Shown: positions 1-5,276, counted from the stretch's first letter. The stretch is DNA of 6,839 bases from Candidatus Peribacter sp. UBA6535 (GCA_002436205.1 DJKT01000053.1:495-7333); one strand, 5' to 3'. Notes: a model not told the origin generated them from the sequence alone. Made by a program: numbers and translations.

Positions 1-2
1 TG

Positions 3-194
3 ATTCCACTCAAAGATGCACTCAATGATCGATCAAAACTTGAACTCACTGATCAACAATTCGATGACATCACGCATGGACGTCTTATAGAAGGAGGGTG
101 TGAAAACAATACAATCGCCTGGCACAAAGATCTTCCTGTTGCCATCCTCGAAGACAAAGGATCCGGCCAAATCAAGGCGAGAAAAGTGTTGTAG
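3..194 (+). CDS. truB: tRNA pseudouridine synthase B, C-terminal fragment
   Basis: This reading frame is open from the left edge to the TAG at 192-194 and encodes the last 63 residues of a protein that begins outside the window. The segment around LTDQQFDDITHGRLIEGG, followed by a small beta-rich tail with PVAILEDKGSGQIKARKVL, resembles the C-terminal domain of TruB: a 'leu-x-leu ... gln ... his-gly' helix, then strands ending in 'lys-x-x-arg-val-leu'. TruB makes pseudouridine 55 in the T-loop of tRNAs in the cytoplasm. The catalytic domain with its aspartate is not in the window, so the assignment rests on this tail alone. A different frame that opens at GTG 100 covers the same DNA, but the TruB frame explains it better. 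Any co-transcription with the next gene is inferred from same-strand spacing of about 30-45 nt. Confidence 0.68.
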   Translation: MPLKDALNDRSKLELTDQQFDDITHGRLIEGGCENNTIAWHKDLPVAILEDKGSGQIKARKVL

Positions 195-237
195 GGGCTT
201 GCTTTATAGCACGAGCAAATTTACGATGGTTGTGCTT

Positions 238-417
238 ATGATTTTTTCTAAGAAAAATGCAGGCAAATGGGTAGCTAGCAAAAATGGAAAGATGGTTGAG
301 TCTTCGAAGAAGCTTGAAACATTACTCAAAAAGGTTGAGAAGAGAAGTGACAGGAAAGATATCTGGTTTGACAAGGTGCCACCAATGAATTTTGTAGGAG
401 GTAGTCATGCAGTTTGA
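238..417 (+). CDS. small DUF5678-like protein
   Basis: Encodes 59 residues from ATG 238, or 63 from the in-frame ATG 226. The core NAGKWVASKNGKMVESSKKL, then a Lys-rich helix and a 'D-I-W-F-D-K-V-P-P' strand, matches my memory of DUF5678: a small domain with an 'AGKWVA...GKVVASGK.L' opening and a closing 'VP'. Its function is unknown. The frame is open back to GTG 100, but those 42 extra residues overlap the truB end in another frame and look like no DUF5678 N-terminus, so I chose an internal start. Neither ATG has a convincing Shine-Dalgarno site. The last 11 nt overlap the protease gene downstream, whose ribosome site lies inside this gene; this predicts translational coupling and a shared job. 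The family call is fairly good, the start uncertain. Confidence 0.65.
   Translation: MIFSKKNAGKWVASKNGKMVESSKKLETLLKKVEKRSDRKDIWFDKVPPMNFVGGSHAV
396..401 (+). promoter_or_regulatory. ribosome binding site of the retropepsin-like gene
   Basis: AGGAGG lies 5 nt before ATG 407 and is the strongest Shine-Dalgarno match seen in the window. It sits inside the 3' end of the preceding small gene, where it encodes part of the Gly-Gly of that protein, and fixes 407 as the protease start. Confidence 0.75.
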
Positions 418-811
418 TTATACAAAGCGCGATTGGAGTAAGGGGGTTGTACATGTGCCTACAATGCCAGTCATTCTTAATGGATTTCCATTGGGACATG
501 CTTTGATTGATACAGGAGCTGATGTGACTATTATACCGATGGAAGTTAACAAACTTCTTGGATTGGAACTCGAAAAGAGTAGTACGCTTTCTTTTGTCGG
601 TGCAGGTGGTGATATTTTTCGTGCTGTTCCTACAAAGAAAAAAATTGAATACCGTATAGAACAGGCCGGGCATAGGCCAATTTGTTGGAAGGGAACAGTA
701 TTCTTTGCTGCCGGGCAACCGACAATTCTTCTTGGTAATTATCAATGCCTGGATCAATTAAAAATTACTCTTGATGGTAAGAATAGAAAGTTGAATCTTG
801 TGAAAGCGTAA
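407..811 (+). CDS. retropepsin-like (clan AA) aspartic protease
   Basis: A 134-residue protein with the single-domain retropepsin pattern. The catalytic triplet is D35-T36-G37 in ALIDTGADVTIIP, followed by a Leu-rich helix (NKLLGLEL). The second half has the hydrophobic-hydrophobic-Gly motif ILLG and the tail FxxLDxLKITLDGKNRKL-like strand usual in these proteases. One DTG per chain means the active enzyme would be a homodimer, as in retroviral proteases. There is no signal peptide or membrane segment, so it should act in the cytoplasm. The start is well supported by AGGAGG 5 nt upstream. It overlaps the DUF5678-like gene by 11 nt, which suggests a two-gene unit; the substrate is unknown. No reverse transcriptase or gag-like gene is nearby, so this is a cellular protease and not a retroelement. 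Confidence 0.85.
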   Translation: MQFDYTKRDWSKGVVHVPTMPVILNGFPLGHALIDTGADVTIIPMEVNKLLGLELEKSSTLSFVGAGGDIFRAVPTKKKIEYRIEQAGHRPICWKGTVFFAAGQPTILLGNYQCLDQLKITLDGKNRKLNLVKA

Positions 812-853
812 TATGTAAGAGTATATTAGGTTTCATAGTTATCAATAAGCTAT

Positions 854-859
854 TATAAT
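854..859 (+). promoter_or_regulatory. possible -10 element upstream of the lipoprotein gene
   Basis: A perfect TATAAT lies 10 nt before ATG 870. The hexamer 17 nt upstream of it (831-836, TTTCAT) is a poor -35. If used, transcription would start only a few bases before the ATG, giving an almost leaderless mRNA. This fits the lack of a clear Shine-Dalgarno site, but AT-rich DNA makes such matches common. Confidence 0.3.
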
Positions 860-869
860 TGGTGTTGCT

Positions 870-1358
870 ATGCGTTATACATATTTCCTCTTTGCTGTAT
901 TGCTTACTGCGTGCAATAGTGTTCCCGAAGAACCTATTGTGAGTTTCAGCAATGGTTACAGTACGTCTTCTGAGCATTCCATAGATCAATCGTGTGTTAA
1001 TAAGAGGCATGATCTAGAGAAAATGTGCAGCAAAGAATCAGTAGAAACTCTTTCATTAAATGAATTGCAAGATTGCTGGATTCTGATTGCTAACAAGGAC
1101 GTATACGATTACGAGTGTAATGAGGGGCGTATGAAGGTAATAAACAATGTATATTTGGATGTCTTCTTATCGCCAAATAATAGACCATCCGAAAGTGGAG
1201 ACACATTTATTGATGCCATTCAAAACAAGTGCCAAAAAACAAAAATTGGAGATATGACATTACCCGATTTAAGACTCTGTGCAAAAACCTTTGAGCATAA
1301 TGAAATGGTAGAGTTTCTGAATCTATTAGGAGATAGCAATGAGCAAGAAAACGAATAA
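870..1358 (+). CDS. predicted Cys-rich lipoprotein with an internal two-fold repeat
   Basis: A 162-residue protein that I do not recognise. The N-terminus is a short lipoprotein signal: a positive Arg, a hydrophobic run (residues 5-13) and the lipobox L12-T13-A14-C15, so C15 is the likely lipidated first residue of an extracytoplasmic protein. The mature part holds six more cysteines at 42, 53, 69, 83, 121 and 137. Two segments align without gaps: C53-SKESVETLSLNELQD-C69 and C121-QKTKIGDMTLPDLRL-C137. Both are C-x15-C with matching Lys, Leu, acidic-Leu positions, and each is followed by a similar helix-like stretch. This suggests duplicated helical units, possibly disulfide-linked. The gene is visibly AT-richer than the division genes and lies tail-to-tail with the tRNA, 15 nt away. 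The start is chosen for the signal peptide; function unknown. Confidence 0.65.
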   Translation: MRYTYFLFAVLLTACNSVPEEPIVSFSNGYSTSSEHSIDQSCVNKRHDLEKMCSKESVETLSLNELQDCWILIANKDVYDYECNEGRMKVINNVYLDVFLSPNNRPSESGDTFIDAIQNKCQKTKIGDMTLPDLRLCAKTFEHNEMVEFLNLLGDSNEQENE

Positions 1359-1373
1359 GTTATCTCAATTCTA

Positions 1374-1448
1374 TGGTGGGTCGGGTGGGACTCGAACCCA
1401 CGGCCAAGAGATTAAGAGTCTCCTGCTCTACCACTGAGCTACCGACCC
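1374..1448 (-). tRNA. tRNA-Lys(CTT)
   Basis: The minus strand folds into a complete 75-nt cloverleaf including an encoded CCA. The 7-bp acceptor pairs GGGTCGG with CCGACCC, followed by discriminator A and CCA. The D arm is GCTC-AGTGGTA-GAGC, the anticodon arm GGAGA-CTCTTAA-TCTCT (one G-T pair) and the T arm GTGGG-TTCGAGT-CCCAC. The anticodon at loop positions 34-36 is CTT, reading AAG lysine codons. T33 and A37 are as expected. It lies between the converging lipoprotein gene and the upstream minus-strand glycosyltransferase gene. Confidence 0.97.
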
Positions 1449-1509
1449 AAAGGGGAAGTTAGAGAAAGATCATGGAGAAGGATCGAGCAGTGACAACTAG
1501 TTATATAAC

Positions 1510-1526
1510 GGCCTGCTTCGCAGACC
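1510..1526. repeat. GC-rich hairpin in the tRNA upstream spacer
   Basis: GGCCTGC (1510-1516) and GCAGACC (1520-1526) form a stem around a 3-nt loop. As minus-strand RNA all seven pairs form, counting one G-U. It lies between the complete tRNA and its partial copy. It is immediately next to the perfect palindrome GTTATATAAC (1500-1509), which overlaps a second one, AACTAGTT (1495-1502). No T-run follows in either direction, so an ordinary terminator is not supported; the role is unknown. Confidence 0.5.
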
Positions 1527-1530
1527 TAGG

Positions 1531-1551
1531 CACTGAGCTACCGACCCAAAG
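1531..1551 (-). repeat. partial copy of the tRNA-Lys 5' end
   Basis: Twenty-one bases are identical to 1432-1452, in the same orientation and 99 bp away. They cover tRNA nucleotides 1-17 (the 5' acceptor strand, positions 8-9 and the first part of the D arm) plus four bases of the sequence preceding the tRNA. Identity stops abruptly at both ends; the rest of the tRNA is missing. It cannot fold as a tRNA and is best called a tRNA gene remnant or half of a recombination repeat. Confidence 0.85.
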
Positions 1552-1553
1552 CA

Positions 1554-1577
1554 ATCAGATTTTACGGTAAAACTGAT
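1554..1577 (-). terminator. hairpin after the glycosyltransferase gene, possible terminator
   Basis: ATCAG (1554-1558) and CTGAT (1573-1577), then TTTTA (1560-1564) and TAAAA (1568-1572), form about 10 bp with one bulged base and a 3-nt loop. It lies about 25 bp beyond the stop codon of the minus-strand gene, where a terminator would be expected. The stem is AT-rich and has no good T-run after it, so termination is only a suggestion. Confidence 0.35.
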
Positions 1578-1602
1578 CTAAAACAAGCTAGTCTTCTGAA
1601 TT

Positions 1603-3285
1603 TCATTGATCTCTCAGCAGCCTCGCCAATGCAGATTTTGCCTGTGCAGATGTTGAATCCATATCGATAGATTTTCTATAATATTGCTCTGCTACTTTTA
1701 GATTTCCTCTTCTGTATTCTAGCATGCCGTACATCTGGAGAGCTTTGGCACTACCTGGGTCTTTTGCTAGTGCCTCAGAGAGGAGGAGCTCTGCTTTCCG
1801 ATTATTATTTTTTAGCATGTATGCAAACGAGAGGTAGACGTAGGAGTATGTGTGGCGACTATTTGCCTTCAGTGCTTTTTCGAGTTCCTCAATACCCTCA
1901 TCTACTTCTCTGATTTTTACGAGAGTGAGTCCCAAGTGTGCACGGGGGTTTGCGTACTCCGGTTTTCTTTCCACTGCTTTTCGGAAGTGAGAGATGGCCT
2001 CAATATCATTTTCTTCTTTCATGTATGTCATTCCCAAAAGTATTCTCGATAGCATTGCTTCGGGATAGAGTTTTACAGTGCGCTCTAGGTATCCTTTTGG
2101 TGTTAACCAGTCGATGGCATATTGATGAGCGACAAACCCGTAGATTCCTATAACGATCACAATGGCAACGGATGCGATTATTTTTTGTATATGTGTGATT
2201 TGCTCAAGGCCCCACGCAATTCCACAAGCTACAAGAAAGAAGATGCCGATAGAAGGAAGATACACGTAACGGTCTGATGCATAGTAGACACTACTTTCTA
2301 CACCTTTCACGGCGTTGCCGAGGTTGGGTAGTAGTGTGATGCCAAACCAGAGGATTCCAAAGGAGAACCATTTTCCAAATGCGCGTGAGCAAATAGTGAT
2401 GACAGCAAGTGCAATCAGTGCCAGTACCGGAAACAGAAAGTCTTCGCGCAGTATTCCAATGGGAGTGAGCTGCTCGTAGACCATGGAAAGATTGGTCGGT
2501 ATCAGGAATTTTACAAAATAAAAGTAGATTCCTTTGAGTGCGAGGAGGAGAGCATCGATATAACTGAGTAGGAATACCGAAAGCATCTTGCCCATCATTG
2601 CAACGCTTAAAAAAATGAGTGCCGGTACGCCGAAGACCCACTGCTTCACTGTTTTGTGTTTATCACTTTTTGCGGGGAGTATGTCATCTATAAGTAGTGT
2701 AACCAGTGGCAGTGTTACGGCGATGATCTTACTCATCAGTGCACAGATAAAGAGTACGAGACTACTGTAAAAAGAGAGTCTGTCCCCTCGAACTCTGTGA
2801 CGACAGTAGAGTACCAAGCTCCCTAAAAAGAAGAATGCACTCAGCAAATCTTTTCTTCCACTGATCCACATGACTGCTTCGGTATTAAGAGGATGCACGG
2901 CAAAGAGGACTGCCGTAAGAAAGGGGATAATCCATTTCTTCGAAAAATATCGTATTAAAGCAAATACCAGTAGGGCATTCAAAATGTGGAGCAAGACATT
3001 TGTCGTATGAAAGACGGATGGGTTTGGCCCGACAAAGTGATACTCGATCATGTAACTGAGCAAGGTAAACGGGATGTAGAGCTCAGGATCGTAGGAGGAA
3101 AATATGGTTTTGATATTTTCCATATTCAGTTCCTGCACTACCGGATTTTTGTAGATGAGCAGGTTGTCATCAATATTCATAAACTGCCCCTGTGGAGCAT
3201 ATTGATATATTGCAACCGTAATGGAAATTATTGCTGCAATTTGTATCCACAAGCGGGGAGCGATGTGTGATGAGTTATGAGTCAT
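1603..3285 (-). CDS. TMTC-like GT-C membrane glycosyltransferase with C-terminal TPR repeats
   Basis: A 560-residue multi-pass membrane protein. After a first transmembrane helix (about 13-30) comes the GT-C acidic pair D39-D40 in FMNIDDNLLIY, placed as in lipid-linked-sugar glycosyltransferases. The block at 131-150, with HPLNTEAVMWISGRKDLL, and the later DRYVYLPSIGIF (338-349) are hallmarks of the TMTC/DUF1736-type group and its bacterial relatives. About ten hydrophobic segments run to residue 385. Residues about 407-550 form roughly four TPR units, for example around ISHFRKAVERKPE and YYRKSIDMDSTS. In eukaryotes this architecture O-mannosylates proteins; here the acceptor is unknown. The TPR part probably faces outward and binds substrate, by inference from the family. 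The gene follows the short glycogen-synthase-like gene after 45 nt, suggesting one transcript. No Shine-Dalgarno is seen, and the ATG lies inside a heptamer repeat. Confidence 0.8.
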   Translation of the reverse strand: MTHNSSHIAPRLWIQIAAIISITVAIYQYAPQGQFMNIDDNLLIYKNPVVQELNMENIKTIFSSYDPELYIPFTLLSYMIEYHFVGPNPSVFHTTNVLLHILNALLVFALIRYFSKKWIIPFLTAVLFAVHPLNTEAVMWISGRKDLLSAFFFLGSLVLYCRHRVRGDRLSFYSSLVLFICALMSKIIAVTLPLVTLLIDDILPAKSDKHKTVKQWVFGVPALIFLSVAMMGKMLSVFLLSYIDALLLALKGIYFYFVKFLIPTNLSMVYEQLTPIGILREDFLFPVLALIALAVITICSRAFGKWFSFGILWFGITLLPNLGNAVKGVESSVYYASDRYVYLPSIGIFFLVACGIAWGLEQITHIQKIIASVAIVIVIGIYGFVAHQYAIDWLTPKGYLERTVKLYPEAMLSRILLGMTYMKEENDIEAISHFRKAVERKPEYANPRAHLGLTLVKIREVDEGIEELEKALKANSRHTYSYVYLSFAYMLKNNNRKAELLLSEALAKDPGSAKALQMYGMLEYRRGNLKVAEQYYRKSIDMDSTSAQAKSALARLLRDQ

Positions 3286-3299
3286 GAGTTATGTAGCAT
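3265..3299. repeat. heptamer tandem repeat at the glycosyltransferase start
   Basis: Five 7-bp units occur in register: GTGTGAT, GAGTTAT, GAGTCAT, GAGTTAT and GTAGCAT. The middle three are near-identical and the outer two are degenerate. The minus-strand start codon (3283-3285) is part of the array, so the first residues of that protein are encoded by repeat units. Confidence 0.65.
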
Positions 3300-3314
3300 G
3301 ATACACAAAAATAT

Positions 3315-3341
3315 CACTTTTCACTTTTCACTATTTCACTG
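3315..3341. repeat. short CACTTTT tandem repeat at a gene end
   Basis: Units CACTTTT, CACTTTT, CACTATTT and CACTGA follow one another, again close to a 7-bp period. The TAG stop of the minus-strand gene (3331-3333) and its last codons (Ser-Val-Lys) lie inside the array. Confidence 0.6.
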
Positions 3342-3930
3342 ACCCCATGCAGTGTTTTTGGATGGTTCTCCAGTCGAACGGGAACCGATGTGTTTCCATT
3401 GCACGTACAAGTCCGCCAAAGCAATGCCAGACTGTTTTCTCCTCATACAAAAATGCATTACCAGCTTCCTGTACGGGGTTATAGTCCTCGAGCTCTCGGC
3501 ATGCAGGAGCAATCGGAACGACACCGTAGCTTAGAGCCAGTGGAAGTTCCTGAAGATCCGATGGATCTTCGAAGAAGAGTGCCATGTCTGCTGCTGCATA
3601 CATCTTGCGGATAGCCACTTCTTCATTTGGGATAATGGCAATGCGATGTGGGTGCTTAGACGCAAGCTTCGTAAAGAGGTCACCGTAGTGGCTGGCACCT
3701 TTTCCTAATATCAACAGCTGAATATCTTGACTCAACAGTCCTGGTAAGGCCTCTTCTAGAAGTGCTCCACCTAGGTTTTCACTCATACCAGCAGGTAAGC
3801 ACACAACAGGCCTTTTTGTTTCTGCAGGCCAGCCGAGTTCCTCTTGGAGACTCTGCTTGTTTTTCCCCTTCTTTTCGAGGGAAGCTGCTGTGTAGCGCTG
3901 TGCGATTTTCTGGTCAGTAGCTGGTGTCAT
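3331..3930 (-). CDS. stand-alone protein like the C-terminal half of glycogen synthase (GT5)
   Basis: Encodes 199 residues. The opening M-TPATDQKIAQRYTAASLEKK with KNKQSLQEELGWP resembles the inter-domain linker and first helix of the GlgA C-terminal Rossmann domain ('NP-x-TD...RY...K-x-x-LQ-x-ELG'). LLILGKGASHYGDLF and YAAADMALFFEDPSDLQELPLALSYGVVPI continue the same order. Full GlgA proteins are near 480 residues and carry an N-terminal glucosyl-acceptor domain, absent here: the sequence upstream of 3930 is intergenic and holds no trace of it. The nucleotide-sugar site, normally 'FEPCGLTQ', reads FEDPSDLQE, so key Gly and Cys positions are altered. I infer a non-catalytic, regulatory or partner protein, or an atypical transferase. 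Its stop lies in a short tandem repeat, 45 nt before the membrane glycosyltransferase gene. Confidence 0.7.
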   Translation of the reverse strand: MTPATDQKIAQRYTAASLEKKGKNKQSLQEELGWPAETKRPVVCLPAGMSENLGGALLEEALPGLLSQDIQLLILGKGASHYGDLFTKLASKHPHRIAIIPNEEVAIRKMYAAADMALFFEDPSDLQELPLALSYGVVPIAPACRELEDYNPVQEAGNAFLYEEKTVWHCFGGLVRAMETHRFPFDWRTIQKHCMGSVK

Positions 3931-3950
3931 ATGTATTTATGTTTCCCCTA

Positions 3951-3979
3951 ATTATAGCGCAAAACAGTGTTTTATTGAA
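3951..3979 (-). promoter_or_regulatory. probable promoter of the minus-strand gene pair
   Basis: On the minus strand, TATAAT (3956 down to 3951) is preceded after 17 nt by TTCAAT (3979 down to 3974), a moderate -35. The start would be near 3944, leaving a leader of about 14 nt before ATG 3930. The spacer contains the inverted repeat AAAAC-AGT-GTTTT (3961-3973), which could be an operator. The rest of the 133-bp divergent region (3931-4063) must also hold the exonuclease promoter; TATATA at 4019-4024 is a weak candidate without a clear -35. Confidence 0.45.
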
Positions 3980-4055
3980 GGGGGCTTGGCTTGTCTTCCC
4001 TCTCAAAGTAGTGTCCGATATATAGGTTGTATTTAGCGGAAAATTTGGGCACTCT

Positions 4056-4059
4056 GGAG
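4056..4059 (+). promoter_or_regulatory. ribosome binding site of the exonuclease gene
   Basis: GGAG lies 4 nt before ATG 4064. It is a short but well-placed Shine-Dalgarno match and supports this start, which also gives the correct family N-terminus. Confidence 0.6.
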
Positions 4060-4063
4060 CTAA

Positions 4064-5035
4064 ATGAAACACCTCGTTTTAGTCGATGGCCACCACCTCA
4101 TGTATAGGGCATATTGGGCGATTCCTCGTACCCTTAAAACGCGTGCCGGAGAGCAGAGTAATACCTCTTTTGGGATGGCTTCTATGCTGATGGCCATTCT
4201 CGCAAAGGAGGAGCCAGACAGTCTGGTGATCTGTTTTGACGAGGGAGATAAGACCTTCCGTCATGAAGAGCATGATGCGTATAAAGATGGGAGGGCAGAG
4301 ACTCCGGATGATTTTTATGTACAAATCCCAAGAGTTATGGAGTTGATGGAAGCATTCAATTTCCCTGTTGTGAGTGATCCTCAATATGAGGCAGATGACT
4401 TTCTTGCCTCCTATGCCATAGAGGGGAGTGACAGAGGAATGCGGGTTACCATTGTCACAGGTGACAAAGATGCATTCCAATTGGCATCAGAAAATATCCG
4501 CATTGCCATCCCACATAAAGGGTATAATCAAGCAGAGTATCTTGGACCGGATGAAGTGTATGAGAAACTTGGTGTTACTCCAGATCAAGTTGCTGCATTC
4601 AAGGGTTTAAGTGGAGACAGCTCCGATAACCTTAAGGGTGTTAATGGCATTGGCCCAAAAACTGCCTCGAGCCTCATTCAGGAATTCGGGTCACTCAAAG
4701 AAATTTACAATCACTTAGATGACATACGACCCGCGCTTCGAGAAAAGTTAGAGCTTGATAAAGAGCAAGCATTTTTTTGTGAGCGGATGGCAGAGCTTGT
4801 GTGCGATATAGACCTGCCGATCTCTATGGAAGACATATCACTTTCCAATCTTGATCCAAATCCATTGCTCAATTTTTTCACAGAACTTGAGTTTACTCTC
4901 CTCAGTAAGCGGTTCCTTACGTTCTTAGAAAGTGACTACGGACGAGATCATTTTCAAACGGATACAGTTTCGCTTCCTACTTCTTCATCGGAATCAGCTC
5001 CAAAAAGTGAAGCACAGTTGTCATTGTTCGAATAA
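4064..5035 (+). CDS. stand-alone 5'-3' exonuclease (FEN / Pol I N-domain type) with C-terminal clamp motif
   Basis: A 323-residue protein equivalent to the N-terminal nuclease domain of DNA polymerase I. Metal and phosphate ligands are visible: D8 (VLVDGHHLMYRAYWA), D59 (CFDEG), the FRHE...YKDGR helix (K74, R77), E109-D111-D112 (YEADDFLAS), D134 and D136 (TGDKDAFQL), and D185 and D188 (GDSSDNLKGV). The helix-three-turn motif follows (GVNGIGPKTASSLI, about 192-205). It should remove RNA primers and 5' flaps in replication and repair. No polymerase domain follows: the protein ends after a Ser-rich linker with Q318-L-S-L-F322-E323. QLSLF matches the bacterial sliding-clamp (DnaN) binding consensus QL[S/D]LF, implying recruitment by the clamp. 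The start is set by the family N-terminus and GGAG upstream. Confidence 0.93.
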   Translation: MKHLVLVDGHHLMYRAYWAIPRTLKTRAGEQSNTSFGMASMLMAILAKEEPDSLVICFDEGDKTFRHEEHDAYKDGRAETPDDFYVQIPRVMELMEAFNFPVVSDPQYEADDFLASYAIEGSDRGMRVTIVTGDKDAFQLASENIRIAIPHKGYNQAEYLGPDEVYEKLGVTPDQVAAFKGLSGDSSDNLKGVNGIGPKTASSLIQEFGSLKEIYNHLDDIRPALREKLELDKEQAFFCERMAELVCDIDLPISMEDISLSNLDPNPLLNFFTELEFTLLSKRFLTFLESDYGRDHFQTDTVSLPTSSSESAPKSEAQLSLFE

Positions 5036-5077
5036 AGCTGCATACAATTCGTACTCATCGACTTTTTTGCGTTGTAT

Positions 5078-5095
5078 TTTGATGATCTAATCAAA
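5078..5095. repeat. inverted repeat before ftsA, possible operator
   Basis: TTTGAT (5078-5083) and ATCAAA (5090-5095) form a perfect 6-bp inverted repeat around a 6-nt centre. It covers the place where a -35 would sit relative to the TATAAT at 5108, which would suit a regulator site. It could equally be a weak hairpin ending the exonuclease transcript. Confidence 0.3.
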
Positions 5096-5107
5096 TGTTT
5101 AGCCCTT

Positions 5108-5113
5108 TATAAT
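5108..5113 (+). promoter_or_regulatory. possible -10 element of the ftsA-ftsZ unit
   Basis: A perfect TATAAT lies 73 nt beyond the exonuclease stop. The hexamer at 17-nt spacing (5085-5090) is not a recognisable -35. If used, the mRNA would begin near 5120 and carry a leader of about 155 nt before the preferred ftsA start at 5277. Confidence 0.35.
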
Positions 5114-5276
5114 AATAAAATAACCGAACACTTTTTTTATGCAGAATGCAAGCGTGTGTTCACCTTTGGTATTCAATAGGCTCTTGCGTAGCTTTCCAAA
5201 GCGAACGTACACTCGGCGATGTGCTCATGAAATTTTCACGAGCAATCTTCTTCATTTGAAATCATCCCTCCCCGCT

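Noticed and set aside
16..90. Short plus-strand frame of 24 codons at the left edge
   Set aside because: It overlaps the TruB-like frame, which shows family resemblance; the short frame does not.
326..757. Minus-strand open frame of 143 codons
   Set aside because: It lies antisense over the retropepsin-like gene, has no motif or ribosome site, and the plus strand carries a clear catalytic DTG protein.
407..811. Retroelement origin of the aspartic protease
   Set aside because: There is no reverse transcriptase, integrase or terminal repeat nearby. Single-domain DTG proteases are common cellular genes in bacteria.
1339..1437. Plus-strand frame of 32 codons starting in the lipoprotein gene end
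   Set aside because: Most of it is antisense to the tRNA-Lys, so it is a by-product of tRNA sequence.
2291..2641. Minus-strand frame of 116 codons inside the membrane glycosyltransferase gene
   Set aside because: It is a frame shadow: the main frame here encodes membrane helices and the DRYVYLPS motif, and is continuous.
3265..3341. CRISPR-like array
   Set aside because: The units are 7 bp, contiguous and without spacers, so this is a short tandem repeat.
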